From the NCBI RefSeq assembly GCF_000012745.1, contig NC_007404.1, forward strand, positions 2,294,001 to 2,358,000: 64,000 nucleotides of DNA. Reading direction: 5' to 3'. Under the pieces are notes generated by a model. That model saw only the letters and a program-made list of their open reading frames with translations. It was not told the DNA's origin and did no database searches. Both the position numbers and the translations under genes were made by a program. Below, piece by piece: positions 36,891 to 48,107 of the stretch (positions within the stretch are counted from its first letter, which is position 1; each line of letters begins with the position of its first letter). The stretch comes from Thiobacillus denitrificans ATCC 25259 (GTDB taxonomy: Bacteria; Pseudomonadota; Gammaproteobacteria; Burkholderiales; Thiobacillaceae).

Positions 36891-37595
36891 TCAGACAAGA
36901 TTCTTCGCCGCGAAATCCCAGTTGACCAGGCGGCCGATCACGCCGCTGACGTGATCTTCGAGCCGGTTCTGGTAATCGAGGTAGTACGCGTGTTCCCACA
37001 GGTCGATCGCGAGCAGCGGGGTCAGCTCCCGCGTCAGCGGGTTGTCGGCACCACAGGTCCGCACGACCCGGATCTTCTTGTCGTCGCGCGCGAGCCACAC
37101 CCAGCCCGTGCCGAACTGCGCGATGGCCGCGTGGGCGAGCTGGCGCAGGCAGGCGTCGACCGAGCCGAACGACGCGTCGATCATTTTCCGCAGCGCAGGC
37201 GGTGGCAGGCCGCCGCCTTGCGGCGTGAGGCTGTCCCAGTAGAAGGCGTGGTTCCACGCCTGCGCGGCATTGTTGAAGATCACGGCCGTCTCCGGTTTGC
37301 CGGCCGTCGCGCGGATGACCGCGCGCAAGGGCATCGCCCCGAACTCGGTGTCGTCGATCCCGCGATTGAGTCCGTCGATGTAACGCTGGTGATGCTCGCG
37401 ATGGTGGAAACGGATCGTGTTCCCGGAAATCAGCGGCCGCAGGGCGTCCGGCCCGTACGGCAGTGGCGGAAGCTCGTAGGGGAAGCGCATCGCCTCGATC
37501 GTGGACGTGCAGATGCCGCATTCGCCTGCGGACATCCCGGTTTCCATGGTCTGTCGCGTGGGCGGCGCGGTCCATGCCATCTTTAATGCATTCAT
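36891..37595 (-). CDS. Iron/manganese superoxide dismutase with N-terminal extension
   Basis: 234 residues. The SOD core starts at about residue 36 (MRFPYELPPLPYGPDALRPL). Metal ligands: H64 in RFHHREHHQRY, the His in AQAWNHAFYWDSL, and D/H in DLWEHAYYLDYQNR. WNHAFYW and related residues favour the iron-type (SodB-like) enzyme. The preceding 35 residues contain a CGIC pair and no signal peptide. A start at 37490 would give a standard-length SOD, but 37595 has a plausible GGAG behind it. Confidence 0.87.
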   Translation of the reverse strand: MNALKMAWTAPPTRQTMETGMSAGECGICTSTIEAMRFPYELPPLPYGPDALRPLISGNTIRFHHREHHQRYIDGLNRGIDDTEFGAMPLRAVIRATAGKPETAVIFNNAAQAWNHAFYWDSLTPQGGGLPPPALRKMIDASFGSVDACLRQLAHAAIAQFGTGWVWLARDDKKIRVVRTCGADNPLTRELTPLLAIDLWEHAYYLDYQNRLEDHVSGVIGRLVNWDFAAKNLV

Positions 37596-37726
37596 TACTG
37601 CTGAGTTCTCCTCGATCCTGTCTCGCGCAGGGACGGCGGCGCATCCCCGTACCGCGCGGAACACGACGCTGTCGTCCGGCTGGCGCGCGAGACTGCGCGC
37701 CCCACCGGTCATGTTCGAAGCAGCGC

Positions 37727-38131
37727 TCACTTCGCGTACTTGATCTTGGCCTCGCTGATGCAGCTGTCCTTGGCCGCGCCCGAAAGCTGGTCGCAGCGCT
37801 CGCGGGCGGCCTTGTAGTCCGCCTTCAGCTGCTCCTCGGTGGCCTCGGCCTGCGCCTTGCCGCCCTTCTCGTATGCCTTGGCCTGCGACTTGGCTTTCTT
37901 GAGGTCGGCCTTGGCCTGGGCGATGCAGGCGTCCTTCGCCTGGCCGCGCAGATCGTCGCACTTCTCCTTCGCGCGTTCGTAGTTTTGTTCGGCCGTGTCG
38001 TGCGCCATGTCGGAACGCGCCTCGGTACGATCCTCCATGGTGTTTTTCACGTCGCTGGGGTAGTCGCGGGCGTACAAGGGGCTCGCTGCCGCGAGGGTCA
38101 TGGCGATGAGCAGGGCGCTGGCAAGTTTCAT
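37727..38131 (-). CDS. Secreted lysine/alanine-rich repeat protein
   Basis: 134 residues from MKLASALLIAMTLAAASPLY, with the signal peptide cut near A-R-D. The mature part repeats a unit of the type AKxxC(D)xLxGxAKDxCIxxAK (KEKCDDLRGQAKDACIAQAK; RERCDQLSGAAKDSCISEAK), so four cysteines are in regular pairs. Helical, periplasmic. No known function. Similar DUF-type proteins are common in stress loci of Betaproteobacteria. Confidence 0.78.
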   Translation of the reverse strand: MKLASALLIAMTLAAASPLYARDYPSDVKNTMEDRTEARSDMAHDTAEQNYERAKEKCDDLRGQAKDACIAQAKADLKKAKSQAKAYEKGGKAQAEATEEQLKADYKAARERCDQLSGAAKDSCISEAKIKYAK

Positions 38132-38321
38132 TTTTCTCTCCTGGAAAAAAGAATCGGGTATGCACTGGACTCCACGGTCAGGCACTGCGAGACGTGGGAA
38201 GGGGACGGACCCGTATCTCGCCTGGCCGAAGCGTCCAGGGCACGGGAGCAATCTACATGCCCGCCCCGGGGCGCGAAATCCGGTTGTACTGAGAAAGGCG
38301 TGAGCGGGCCGGAGGGGGCCG

Positions 38322-38330
38322 TGTAGGGAT
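38322..38330 (+). promoter_or_regulatory. TGTAGG-type motif upstream of the repeat protein
   Basis: TGTAGGGAT, about 190 bp upstream of the start at 38131, in a 231-bp gap without a gene. Confidence 0.25.
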
Positions 38331-38362
38331 TCTCCGACCGACGCGAGCGCTGCAGGCGCAGC

Positions 38363-39529
38363 CTAGCCCTTGTCAGATGGCGCGCGGGCGCGCACGAGCC
38401 GCGGTTTGTCGATCGGCGGCCGCGAGCGTTCCTGATCGCTGTCGGGCCGCTCCACCTTGCCGGCGGGCGCGAGGCGGACGAGCTTTCCGATTTTGGCCGA
38501 GCGGTAGAGCGCCTCGATAATGCGCACGTCGAGCCGGCCCTCCTCGCCCGAAGGCTCGGGCGTCCGGTCCTGCAGGATGCAATCGGAGAAATAGAGCAGT
38601 TGCGGGGCGAACTGGTCGCCGCGCGGAAACACGCGCTCCCGCGTCTTGCCGCCGATCGTCACGACGTGTTTGAGATCCTCGGCGTAACCGTAGGCGGGCG
38701 CGACGCGCAATGAACCCTTGGTGCCGACGACCTCGTAGGACGAGCCGCGGGCCGCGCCGAAGCTCGCGGTGAAGCTCGCGAGGCGGTCGCCCGGAAAGCG
38801 CATGAGCGCGCTCGCCATCTCCTCGACCTCGTCGAAGCGCGCGTCCGGCTTGCGCGCCGTCGCCGCGAAGACCTCGGTCGGCTCGTCGCGAAACAGGTAA
38901 CGCGCAGCGTTGATGCAGTAGACGCCGATGTCGTAGAGCACCCCGCCGCCGGTTTCGTCCTGCAGGCGGATGTTGTCGGGATCGTTGACCTGCATCGTGA
39001 ACACCGAATTGAAAATCCGCGCGTCGCCGAGCTTGCCCGAATTGACGAGTTCGGCCGCCGCGAGATTCGCCTTCTCGAAGTGCAGACGGTAGGCGATCAT
39101 CAGCTTGACCCCGCGCTTTTCGCATTCACGCGTCATGCGCCGGCATTCGGCCTCGGTCACCGCCATCGGTTTTTCGCACAGCACGTGCACCCCGGCGCGC
39201 GCCGCGCGCAATGTGTAATCGAGGTGCAGGTGGTTGGGCAGCGCGATGTAGACGGCGTCGATCTCGCCGCTCGCCAGCAGCGCGTCGTATTCCGCGTAGC
39301 TCGCGACGCGCGGGACGCCGTATTGCTTCGCCAGCTTCTTGAGCTTGACCGGGTCATCCGACACCAGCGCCGCGAGTTCGGCGTTCTTCGCGGCCTGGGC
39401 AAAAGCCGGCAGCACGGCGATCTGCGCGATGTAGCCGAGGCCGACGACGGCGTAGCGGATCTTTCTGCCGCGTCGCGGCGCGGCCTTCACCCCGGGGGCA
39501 GTCGCCGCCCGCTTGCTTGTACGAGCCAT
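38363..39529 (-). CDS. Gfo/Idh/MocA-family oxidoreductase
   Basis: 388 residues. NAD(P)-binding motif VVGLGYIAQIAVLPAF near residue 28. Catalytic EKP motif in HVLCEKPMAVTEAE near 120. The C-terminal dehydrogenase domain includes GGGVLYDIGVYCINAARYLF. Oxidises a sugar or related alcohol; substrate cannot be read from sequence. The N-terminus (about 20 residues) and C-terminus (about 25) are basic/proline-rich extensions. Stands alone; not clearly part of the stress operons beside it. Confidence 0.88.
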   Translation of the reverse strand: MARTSKRAATAPGVKAAPRRGRKIRYAVVGLGYIAQIAVLPAFAQAAKNAELAALVSDDPVKLKKLAKQYGVPRVASYAEYDALLASGEIDAVYIALPNHLHLDYTLRAARAGVHVLCEKPMAVTEAECRRMTRECEKRGVKLMIAYRLHFEKANLAAAELVNSGKLGDARIFNSVFTMQVNDPDNIRLQDETGGGVLYDIGVYCINAARYLFRDEPTEVFAATARKPDARFDEVEEMASALMRFPGDRLASFTASFGAARGSSYEVVGTKGSLRVAPAYGYAEDLKHVVTIGGKTRERVFPRGDQFAPQLLYFSDCILQDRTPEPSGEEGRLDVRIIEALYRSAKIGKLVRLAPAGKVERPDSDQERSRPPIDKPRLVRARAPSDKG

Positions 39530-39568
39530 ACGGAATCTCCTCGATGCGCTGCAGGCGGCGACGGCCGC

Positions 39569-39889
39569 TCAGGAAGCGGCCTTCCTTTTCGCGGCGTTGC
39601 GCGCACGCGTCTGCGCCCCCTTCTTCGCCGACGCGCTGCGCTGCGCCGCGGTACGCGACGCCGAGGCCGCGCCACCGGCCTTGCCGCCTTTTTTCGCGGG
39701 CGAGGTATCGACCGCCTTGCCGCGACCCGACCCGCTCTTCTTGCCGCCGCCGGTCATTTTGTTGACCGTGGCCCAGGCGCGCGATTCGGCTTCCTTCTCC
39801 GAGACGCCGCGCTGGCGATAGCCTTCCTCGATGTGCTCGGCCTGCCGTTTCTGTTTGCCGCTGTAACTGGATTTGTCACCTCTGGGCAT
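39569..39889 (-). CDS. Small basic protein, KGG/plasmid-stabilisation-like
   Basis: 106 residues. The N-terminal half MPRGDKSSYSGKQKRQAEHI, then EEGYRQRGVSEKEAESRAWA, matches a widespread small family often mislabelled plasmid stabilisation protein. The C-terminal half is a lysine/alanine/serine-rich, probably disordered, DNA- or RNA-binding tail (SAKKGAQTRARNAAKRKAAS). No toxin-antitoxin partner nearby, so a stabilisation role is doubtful. Confidence 0.85.
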   Translation of the reverse strand: MPRGDKSSYSGKQKRQAEHIEEGYRQRGVSEKEAESRAWATVNKMTGGGKKSGSGRGKAVDTSPAKKGGKAGGAASASRTAAQRSASAKKGAQTRARNAAKRKAAS

Positions 39890-39916
39890 GATCTGTCCCT
39901 CCGGATGATGTCCCGC

Positions 39917-40717
<801 letters not shown>

Positions 40718-40824
40718 GGGATTTCCTCGACGTGTCCCGACTCGCACTTCCTGCACGCGCGTCCGGTTCGTGTGTGCCCTGCTTCGCGCGACGGCGCCGC
40801 GCGAAATGCGCAGCGCCCCGCGGC

Positions 40825-41166
40825 TCAGGGCTGGTAGATTGCCTCGGCTTCGTCGACGCAGGCCGCGCGGACCCGCCCGCTGTAGCGCTCGCAGTAAACG
40901 GCGGCCGCGCGCAGGTAGGCCCGGTTGCGCAAACGCGTCGAACGCGCATCGGCATAGACCCGCGCCTCGTCGCGCCGTGCTCGGGGCGCAGGCGCGGCAT
41001 CCTGGTCGCAAGGCTTGCCACGCGCCCCCGTGGCCGCGCCACAGCGGGGAGTACTGGCGATGAGGGCTGCATCGGCCGCATGCGCCGCGCCGGTTGTCCC
41101 GGTTGCGGCATGCGCCGCAAATGCGACCGCGGCGAAGCACGCCGCGGTCGACCACTGCATGAGCAC
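40825..41166 (-). CDS. Secreted alanine-rich protein, unknown
   Basis: 113 residues. Signal peptide (about 1-20, WSTAACFAAVAFAAHA). The mature part is alanine/arginine-rich and ends AVYCERYSGRVRAACVDEAE with a paired-cysteine helical motif like that in the protein at 37727. Start could be 41166 or the next Met two codons on. Weakly supported because of its simple composition. Confidence 0.6.
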   Translation of the reverse strand: MLMQWSTAACFAAVAFAAHAATGTTGAAHAADAALIASTPRCGAATGARGKPCDQDAAPAPRARRDEARVYADARSTRLRNRAYLRAAAVYCERYSGRVRAACVDEAEAIYQP

Positions 41167-41214
41167 GCGGCGCGCGCGGGCGAAACGCCGGGGCGCGCCG
41201 GTTTCGCTCAGGGC

Positions 41215-41577
41215 TTACTCCCAGTACGGCCGAATGCCGTAATGCGAGTGGACGCTCGCGCCCCAGGTCCGGTCGGCGAAGTCGGGCCAATGGTCCTTGT
41301 CGAAGCCGGGCGCGTTCTTCAGTGTTTCCTTGTCCTGGTCGAAGACGAAACGATGGTGCTCGGTGTCGACCTCCATCGCCGGCAGCGGCACGGCGAAGAG
41401 CTTGCTGCCGAGGCCGAGGAAGCCGCCCGACTCGAGCACGGCGTAGGCAACGCGGCCCGTGTCGACGTCGATCATGAGATCCTTGATCTCACCGAGGTCT
41501 TCGCCGGCGCGGTTGACGACCTTGTCGCCGGAGATGGTGCTCGAGGAAAGGACGTGGCCTGTATCAATACGGTTCAT
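41215..41577 (-). CDS. PRC-barrel domain protein
   Basis: 120 residues. PRC-barrel fold: SSSTISGDKVVNRAGEDLGE, IKDLMIDVDTGRVAYAVLES, then GSKLFAVPLPAMEV. The C-terminus is tryptophan-rich (DHWPDFADRTWGASVHSHYG). PRC-barrels occur in photosynthetic reaction centres and RNA-processing proteins; small free forms are common in stress loci. GGAGATAAG precedes the ATG. Confidence 0.92.
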   Translation of the reverse strand: MNRIDTGHVLSSSTISGDKVVNRAGEDLGEIKDLMIDVDTGRVAYAVLESGGFLGLGSKLFAVPLPAMEVDTEHHRFVFDQDKETLKNAPGFDKDHWPDFADRTWGASVHSHYGIRPYWE

Positions 41578-41628
41578 GACTTATCTCCTATCGATCTAAG
41601 AACAAAAAAGGACTTCACGCACGAGGGC

Positions 41629-41937
41629 TCAGCGGCCCGGGATCTTGCGCGGAACGGGGTTGTTGCCCTCAGGGTGCTCGCCCTGCAACTTCTCGTCTTC
41701 GCGGCCCTGCACGCGCCGGCCGTCACCGGTACGCGCGCCCTTTGCGTGCGCGCGGCCTTCCGCTTCGGCGCGACGCATCTCCTCCGCTTCGCGGGGGTCG
41801 CGCGGCGCAGCGTCCTTGGCTGCCTGCTCGGTACGGCCCGACTGGGCGAACGAACGCGCGTGCTCGTTGTACTTCTTGGCCGAGGCGTAGTCGCCTTCGC
41901 CTTGCACACCGGGGGATTTGGAACTGCTGGATTTCAT
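41629..41937 (-). CDS. Hydrophilic disordered stress-type protein
   Basis: 102 residues from MKSSSSKSPGVQGEGDYASA. Very charged, glycine- and arginine-rich, no hydrophobic stretch, one short conserved-looking segment YNEHARSFAQSGRTEQAAKD. Probably intrinsically disordered, like desiccation or osmotic protectants. AGGAGAC ribosome site. Same strand as the PRC-barrel gene. Confidence 0.75.
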   Translation of the reverse strand: MKSSSSKSPGVQGEGDYASAKKYNEHARSFAQSGRTEQAAKDAAPRDPREAEEMRRAEAEGRAHAKGARTGDGRRVQGREDEKLQGEHPEGNNPVPRKIPGR

Positions 41938-42090
41938 CGGACTCGTCTCCTGTCTTGGGTTGCGCACGGCGGATGCGCGTGCGCGGCCAGTACAGCTTGG
42001 ACTTCTGGCCCGCCGGATCAAAACCGGCTGTGGTGAGACCATTGTGGGAAACCCTCCGCAGAGCACCAGTCGGAGCCTGTTGCCGCCCCG

Positions 42091-42100
42091 CGTAGGAGGA
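42091..42100 (+). promoter_or_regulatory. TGTAGG-like motif upstream of 41937 start
   Basis: CGTAGGAGGA, one mismatch to the recurring core, about 155 bp upstream of the disordered-protein gene. Weakest member of the set. Confidence 0.2.
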
Positions 42101-42103
42101 GTC

Positions 42104-42529
42104 CTAAAAACCCGAAACCCGCTTCAGCAAAGGCTCGGCGGTGCTGGCGTCGAGCTGCGGCAGAAGCCGGCGGAACGCGTCCAGCGCCTCCGCACCGCGC
42201 GCCGCGGCGACCGCGTCGAGGCCCGCGTCGTAACACAGCGCGAAGACCAGCGGCAGGGCGACGAGCGGCGCGCCCGAGGGCGGCCCGGTATGGAGGAGCG
42301 TGAAGTCGGCGTGGCGCGCATCGGCCTGCAGGCGCTGCGCGAGCGTCTCGAGCGCGCCGGCGCTGCCCGAGAAATACTGACAAAAGCGCCAGCCGTCAAA
42401 GACGAGCACGCTGCGGATGCCGCGGCCGACGTTGCGGCTGCGCGCGTGGCGGACGATGCCGCCGACGCAGGCCGGCGACACCCCTCCGGCGAGCGCACTC
42501 AGATACAGCAATTCGCGACGTTCGGTCAT
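42104..42529 (-). CDS. BLUF-domain blue-light photoreceptor (single domain)
   Basis: 141 residues. The first ~95 form a BLUF domain: Y9 in LLYLS, N33 in HARSRN, and Q51 in RFCQYFSG. The spacings of 24 and 18 residues equal those of AppA Y21/N45/Q63. It binds flavin and changes a hydrogen-bond network on blue light. The last ~45 residues are a helical cap, with no attached enzyme, so it is a short BLUF protein that must act through a partner. No obvious partner gene adjoins it. Confidence 0.82.
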   Translation of the reverse strand: MTERRELLYLSALAGGVSPACVGGIVRHARSRNVGRGIRSVLVFDGWRFCQYFSGSAGALETLAQRLQADARHADFTLLHTGPPSGAPLVALPLVFALCYDAGLDAVAAARGAEALDAFRRLLPQLDASTAEPLLKRVSGF

Positions 42530-42727
42530 GACCTTCCTCCGTCAGGCGAGGCCGCCATGATCACGCCGCGCGATGACGCGCCCATGACGGCGCGATGACG
42601 GCGCGCAGGGCACGCCACCGCCGCGTACCGGGGGGTTGAGCGCGGCGCCGCAGGGAAACGTCCGCCCGCGCCGACGCTCTCAGCAACAGGCGTCGCGCCC
42701 GCGCACGGGCCCGAAAAAAGCGCCCGC

Positions 42728-42758
42728 TTGACCTTGCCATGATGGCAAGGTTTATGCT
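42728..42758 (+). promoter_or_regulatory. CueR-type promoter/operator of copA
   Basis: A -35 box TTGACC (42728-42733) and a -10 box TATGCT (42753-42758) are separated by 19 bp instead of 17. The spacer holds the dyad CCTTGCCATGATGGCAAGG (42732-42750). This over-long spacer with a central dyad is the MerR/CueR signature: the regulator bound with Cu(I) twists the promoter into activity. Transcription would start about 25 bp before the copA ATG. Confidence 0.92.
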
Positions 42759-42789
42759 CGACTTGTCCCAGTCCATCAGGAGCGATCGC

Positions 42790-45158
<2,369 letters not shown>

Positions 45159-45162
<4 letters not shown>

Positions 45163-45557
45163 ACATCGGCGAGGCCGCCGCCGCGAGTGGCATATCGGCG
45201 AAGATGATCCGGCACTACGAGCGCATCGGGCTCGTGCGCGAGAGCGGCCGTACGCCGGCCGGATACCGGCAATACGAGGCGCGCGACGTCCACCTGCTGC
45301 GCTTCGTGCGCCGCGCGCGCGACCTCGGCTTCTCGCTCGAGCAGATCCGGCAGTTGTTGTCGCTGTGGGAGGACCCGGCGCGCGCGAGCGCGGACGTCAA
45401 GCGGCTGGCCGAAGCGCACATCGCGGAACTCGACGCGCGCATCGCAGCGCTGAGCGAGATGCGCGCGACGCTCGTCACGCTCGCCCGCGACTGCCGCGGC
45501 GACCACCGTCCCGATTGCCCGATCCTCGCCGACCTCGCGTCCCCGCGCGCGGACTGA
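45159..45557 (+). CDS. cueR: Cu(I)-responsive MerR-family regulator
   Basis: 132 residues. MerR helix-turn-helix [20 protein letters not shown], wing [10 protein letters not shown], then a long dimerisation helix. The C-terminal metal loop [12 protein letters not shown] gives C112 and C120, exactly the CueR copper ligands. It presumably binds the dyad upstream of copA. Translationally coupled to copA (start overlaps the copA stop by four bases), so regulator and pump share one transcript. Confidence 0.95.
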
Positions 45558-45559
45558 GC

Positions 45560-46411
45560 TCAATTCCGCCCCTCCCAGTCGTACACGACCTCGATCAGCA
45601 CGCGAGAACGAACCGGGCGACCCTGTCTTTGCGCCGGCGCGAAGCGCGCCTCGCGAAACGCAGCACGCGCGGAATCGTCGAACACGCCGGGCGGGTCGGC
45701 GCTGACGACGCTGACGTCGCGCACGCGGCCGTCGGCCTCGAGCTCGACCTGCAGGCGGACCGTGCCGGAGATCCTGCTGCGATCGGCGAGCGGCGGATAG
45801 TCGGGGACGATTTCGCGCAGCGCGCGCGGCTGCACGTCGAGTTCGCGCGCGCTGTAATAGGTGAGGTCGACGGCGCTCGTGACTTCGAGCGGGGCGACCG
45901 ACCGGCGCGCCTCGCTTGCCTCGCTTGCCTCGCTTGCCTCGCTTGCCTCGTTCGCGGCGGGCGCTGGCACCGGAGCCGCGGCCGCACCGGGCGCCGGTTG
46001 GGCTGGCGCAGGCGCCGGATCAGGCGATTTCCCCTGTCGGGCCTCCGCGCGCGCCTCAAGGTCCGGCGCCGCGGGCCGGCGAACAGGCGCGACTTCGGGG
46101 CTTGCTGGTTCGGATCGGGGCTGTTCCGCTCGGGGCGGCTCGGCCGGGCGCTCGTTGGATTGGCGCGCTTCGGCCACCCGCGTGGTCGGGGGGGCCGGCG
46201 CGGCTTCGGATTGCGCCGGCTCCCGCTGCTGCGTCCACGCGTCGATCAGCCGCGCCTCGATGACGGCTGGGTCGACGCCACGCGAGGTTGGCGGCGCGAC
46301 CTGGATCAGCGCGACCAGCGCCGCGTGCACGCCGATCGAGATCCAGACCGCGGCGAGCGGGCGGCGCAGCCGCGTCGGGATCGTCGGTTCTTCGAATTCG
46401 GCGCGGTTCAC
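45560..46411 (-). CDS. tonB: TonB-family energy transducer
   Basis: 283 residues. Single N-terminal membrane helix (AAVWISIGVHAALVALIQVA). Long proline/alanine/glutamate-rich periplasmic spacer. C-terminal TonB domain (REIVPDYPPLADRSRISGTV; LQVELEADGRVRDVSVVSAD). It couples inner-membrane proton force to outer-membrane receptors. The spacer contains a perfect EAS repeat. The ExbB/ExbD partners and receptors are not in the window. Convergent with cueR (two bases apart). Confidence 0.9.
   Translation of the reverse strand: MNRAEFEEPTIPTRLRRPLAAVWISIGVHAALVALIQVAPPTSRGVDPAVIEARLIDAWTQQREPAQSEAAPAPPTTRVAEARQSNERPAEPPRAEQPRSEPASPEVAPVRRPAAPDLEARAEARQGKSPDPAPAPAQPAPGAAAAPVPAPAANEASEASEASEASEARRSVAPLEVTSAVDLTYYSARELDVQPRALREIVPDYPPLADRSRISGTVRLQVELEADGRVRDVSVVSADPPGVFDDSARAAFREARFAPAQRQGRPVRSRVLIEVVYDWEGRN
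45909..45953 (-). repeat. 9-bp tandem repeat in the TonB spacer
   Basis: GCCTCGCTT occurs four times in a row plus a fifth copy with changes at the end, coding EASEASEASEAS on the minus strand. In-frame nine-base units allow length variation without frameshift. Confidence 0.85.
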
Positions 46412-46519
46412 GCGCGCGTGTCCTGCGCGAACCGGGGCCGCGTCAGGTACGTTTGGACTGCAGGGAAAAGCGACGCGGCGGCCCTAGAATGAGGCCGGGA
46501 CACAGCCAGGGAGCACAGC

Positions 46520-47320
46520 ATGAAAAGACTCGTCATCGCGGCCGCCATCTTAGCATCGGCCCTTGCGGCGCCCGCGCGCGGCGCCGACGTCGAACTCGTC
46601 AAGGCCACGATCCGCGCGGCCGACGGCAGCGACGTCCCGGTCGAGGTCGCGACGCCTGCCGGCAAGGGTCCGTTCCCGCCGGTCCTCTTCATCCACGCCA
46701 AGCGCGGCTACGAAGGCGACGAGCGCGCCCACGTGCGGGAGCTTGCGGCCCAGGGCTTCCTCGTCGTCGCCCCGGACTGGCAGAGCGGCCGCTTCATCGA
46801 GCGCTGGCCGTCGGCGCACGACCCCGAGACCGAGATGGACGTCGAGGCCGGGCTCGACTATCTGAAGTCGCTGCCGAACGCGTGCAAGGGCAAGGTCGGC
46901 GTCGTCGGCCTGTCACGCGGGCCCTATTACGCGATCCGGCTCGCCGCCAAGCGCGGCGCCGACCTCGCCGCGATCGTGAGCTACTACGGCCACATGCAGA
47001 ACCCCAACGCGCCCGAGCCGGACCAACTCTTCCGCATCGCGCCCGAAGTCACGCAGATCACGACGCCGATGCTGTTCCTGATCGGCGACGCCGACTACGA
47101 GCTGCGCCGCATGAACGGCGGACGCGCGTTCTATGCGCTGTGGGAGCGCGGGGTGCCGGTGGAATGGCAGGAATACCCGATGGCGCGGCGCGCGTTCGAC
47201 TTCCGTCCGGACCAGACGCCGGAGGAAAAAGTCGCGACGCGGCACGCGCGCGAGCGGGCCAAGAACTGGCTCGTGCAATGGATGAAGCTCTCGCCCGACA
47301 TGCGCTGCGCACGTTCCTGA
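46520..47320 (+). CDS. Dienelactone-hydrolase-like secreted protein, altered triad
   Basis: 266 residues. Signal peptide MKRLVIAAAILASALAAPAR. Alpha/beta-hydrolase fold: VLFIHAKRGYEGDERAHVRE, nucleophile motif GVVGLSRGPYY, and the acid in FLIGDADYE. The expected catalytic histidine near the C-terminus is replaced: the equivalent string reads YPMARRAFDF where relatives have an H before AFD. Enzymatic activity is therefore uncertain. Confidence 0.85.
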   Translation: MKRLVIAAAILASALAAPARGADVELVKATIRAADGSDVPVEVATPAGKGPFPPVLFIHAKRGYEGDERAHVRELAAQGFLVVAPDWQSGRFIERWPSAHDPETEMDVEAGLDYLKSLPNACKGKVGVVGLSRGPYYAIRLAAKRGADLAAIVSYYGHMQNPNAPEPDQLFRIAPEVTQITTPMLFLIGDADYELRRMNGGRAFYALWERGVPVEWQEYPMARRAFDFRPDQTPEEKVATRHARERAKNWLVQWMKLSPDMRCARS

Positions 47321-47342
47321 ACGCCCGGGCCGACCCCGGCGT

Positions 47343-48107
47343 TCAGCGCGACCAGCCCCACTTGCGGAAGATCGCCTCGCCCGCGTCGGAGGCGAGGAAG
47401 TCGACGAATTCGCGGGCCGGGGCGCGGGTCTTGCCCTGCGTCGTGAGGACGACGTTGGTGTCGCGGTAGATCGCGTAGTCGCGCTCGATTTTGACGACCT
47501 CGGCGAGATCGGGATTCGCCACCTGCCAGATGTTCCAGATCAGCCACGCGTCGATGTCGGGCGTTTCGGTCCAGGTCTTTTTCGCCTCGGCGCTGTTCTT
47601 GGCGTAGGCGACGATGTTCTTGCGCAGGCGCTTGACCGTTTCGATGTCGCCTTTGCGGCCGGCCATGTCCTCCCACGCCCCGGTCTGCCCGGCGCCGTTC
47701 ACGACAAGAATCTGCACGCCGGGGCGCAGCAGATCCTTGACGCCCGAAATTTTCGCGGGGTTGCCCGGACGGACGAGAATCGCGTAGGGGCGCAGGTACA
47801 GCGGCTCCACCTCGGGCGCGTCGATCCGCCCCTCCATCGCGCCGACGAAGTCGGTCATCATGTGCTCGGACCCGCCGTAGACGACGTCGGCGTCGGCCTT
47901 GGCTTTGTCGATCCATTCCGGCGTCGGCCCGGCGGTGACCACGACCTTCGTGCCGGTTTTTTTCTCGAACGCGCTCGCGGCCTCCTTCATCGCCGGCGCC
48001 GGGCCGCCGGGGCCGTAGACGTTCAGCGTTTCGGCGGCCTGCGCCGCGCCGACGAGTGCGAACAGCCCGATCAGCCCGGTCATCAGCGTGTGGACAAAGG
48101 TATTCAT
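47343..48107 (-). CDS. AcfC-like extracellular solute-binding protein
   Basis: 254 residues from MNTFVHTLMTGLIGLFALVG. Signal peptide, then ETLNVYGPGGPAPAMKEAAS, TGTKVVVTAGPTPEWIDKAK and PDIDAWLIWNIWQVANPDLA. This matches the accessory colonisation factor AcfC subgroup of the periplasmic binding-protein superfamily, related to sulfate and molybdate binders. No transporter genes lie beside it. Ligand not known. Confidence 0.85.
   Translation of the reverse strand: MNTFVHTLMTGLIGLFALVGAAQAAETLNVYGPGGPAPAMKEAASAFEKKTGTKVVVTAGPTPEWIDKAKADADVVYGGSEHMMTDFVGAMEGRIDAPEVEPLYLRPYAILVRPGNPAKISGVKDLLRPGVQILVVNGAGQTGAWEDMAGRKGDIETVKRLRKNIVAYAKNSAEAKKTWTETPDIDAWLIWNIWQVANPDLAEVVKIERDYAIYRDTNVVLTTQGKTRAPAREFVDFLASDAGEAIFRKWGWSR

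Noticed and set aside
45909-45953. Possible CRISPR-like array
   Set aside because: Nine-base units without spacers, in frame inside tonB; it is a coding tandem repeat.
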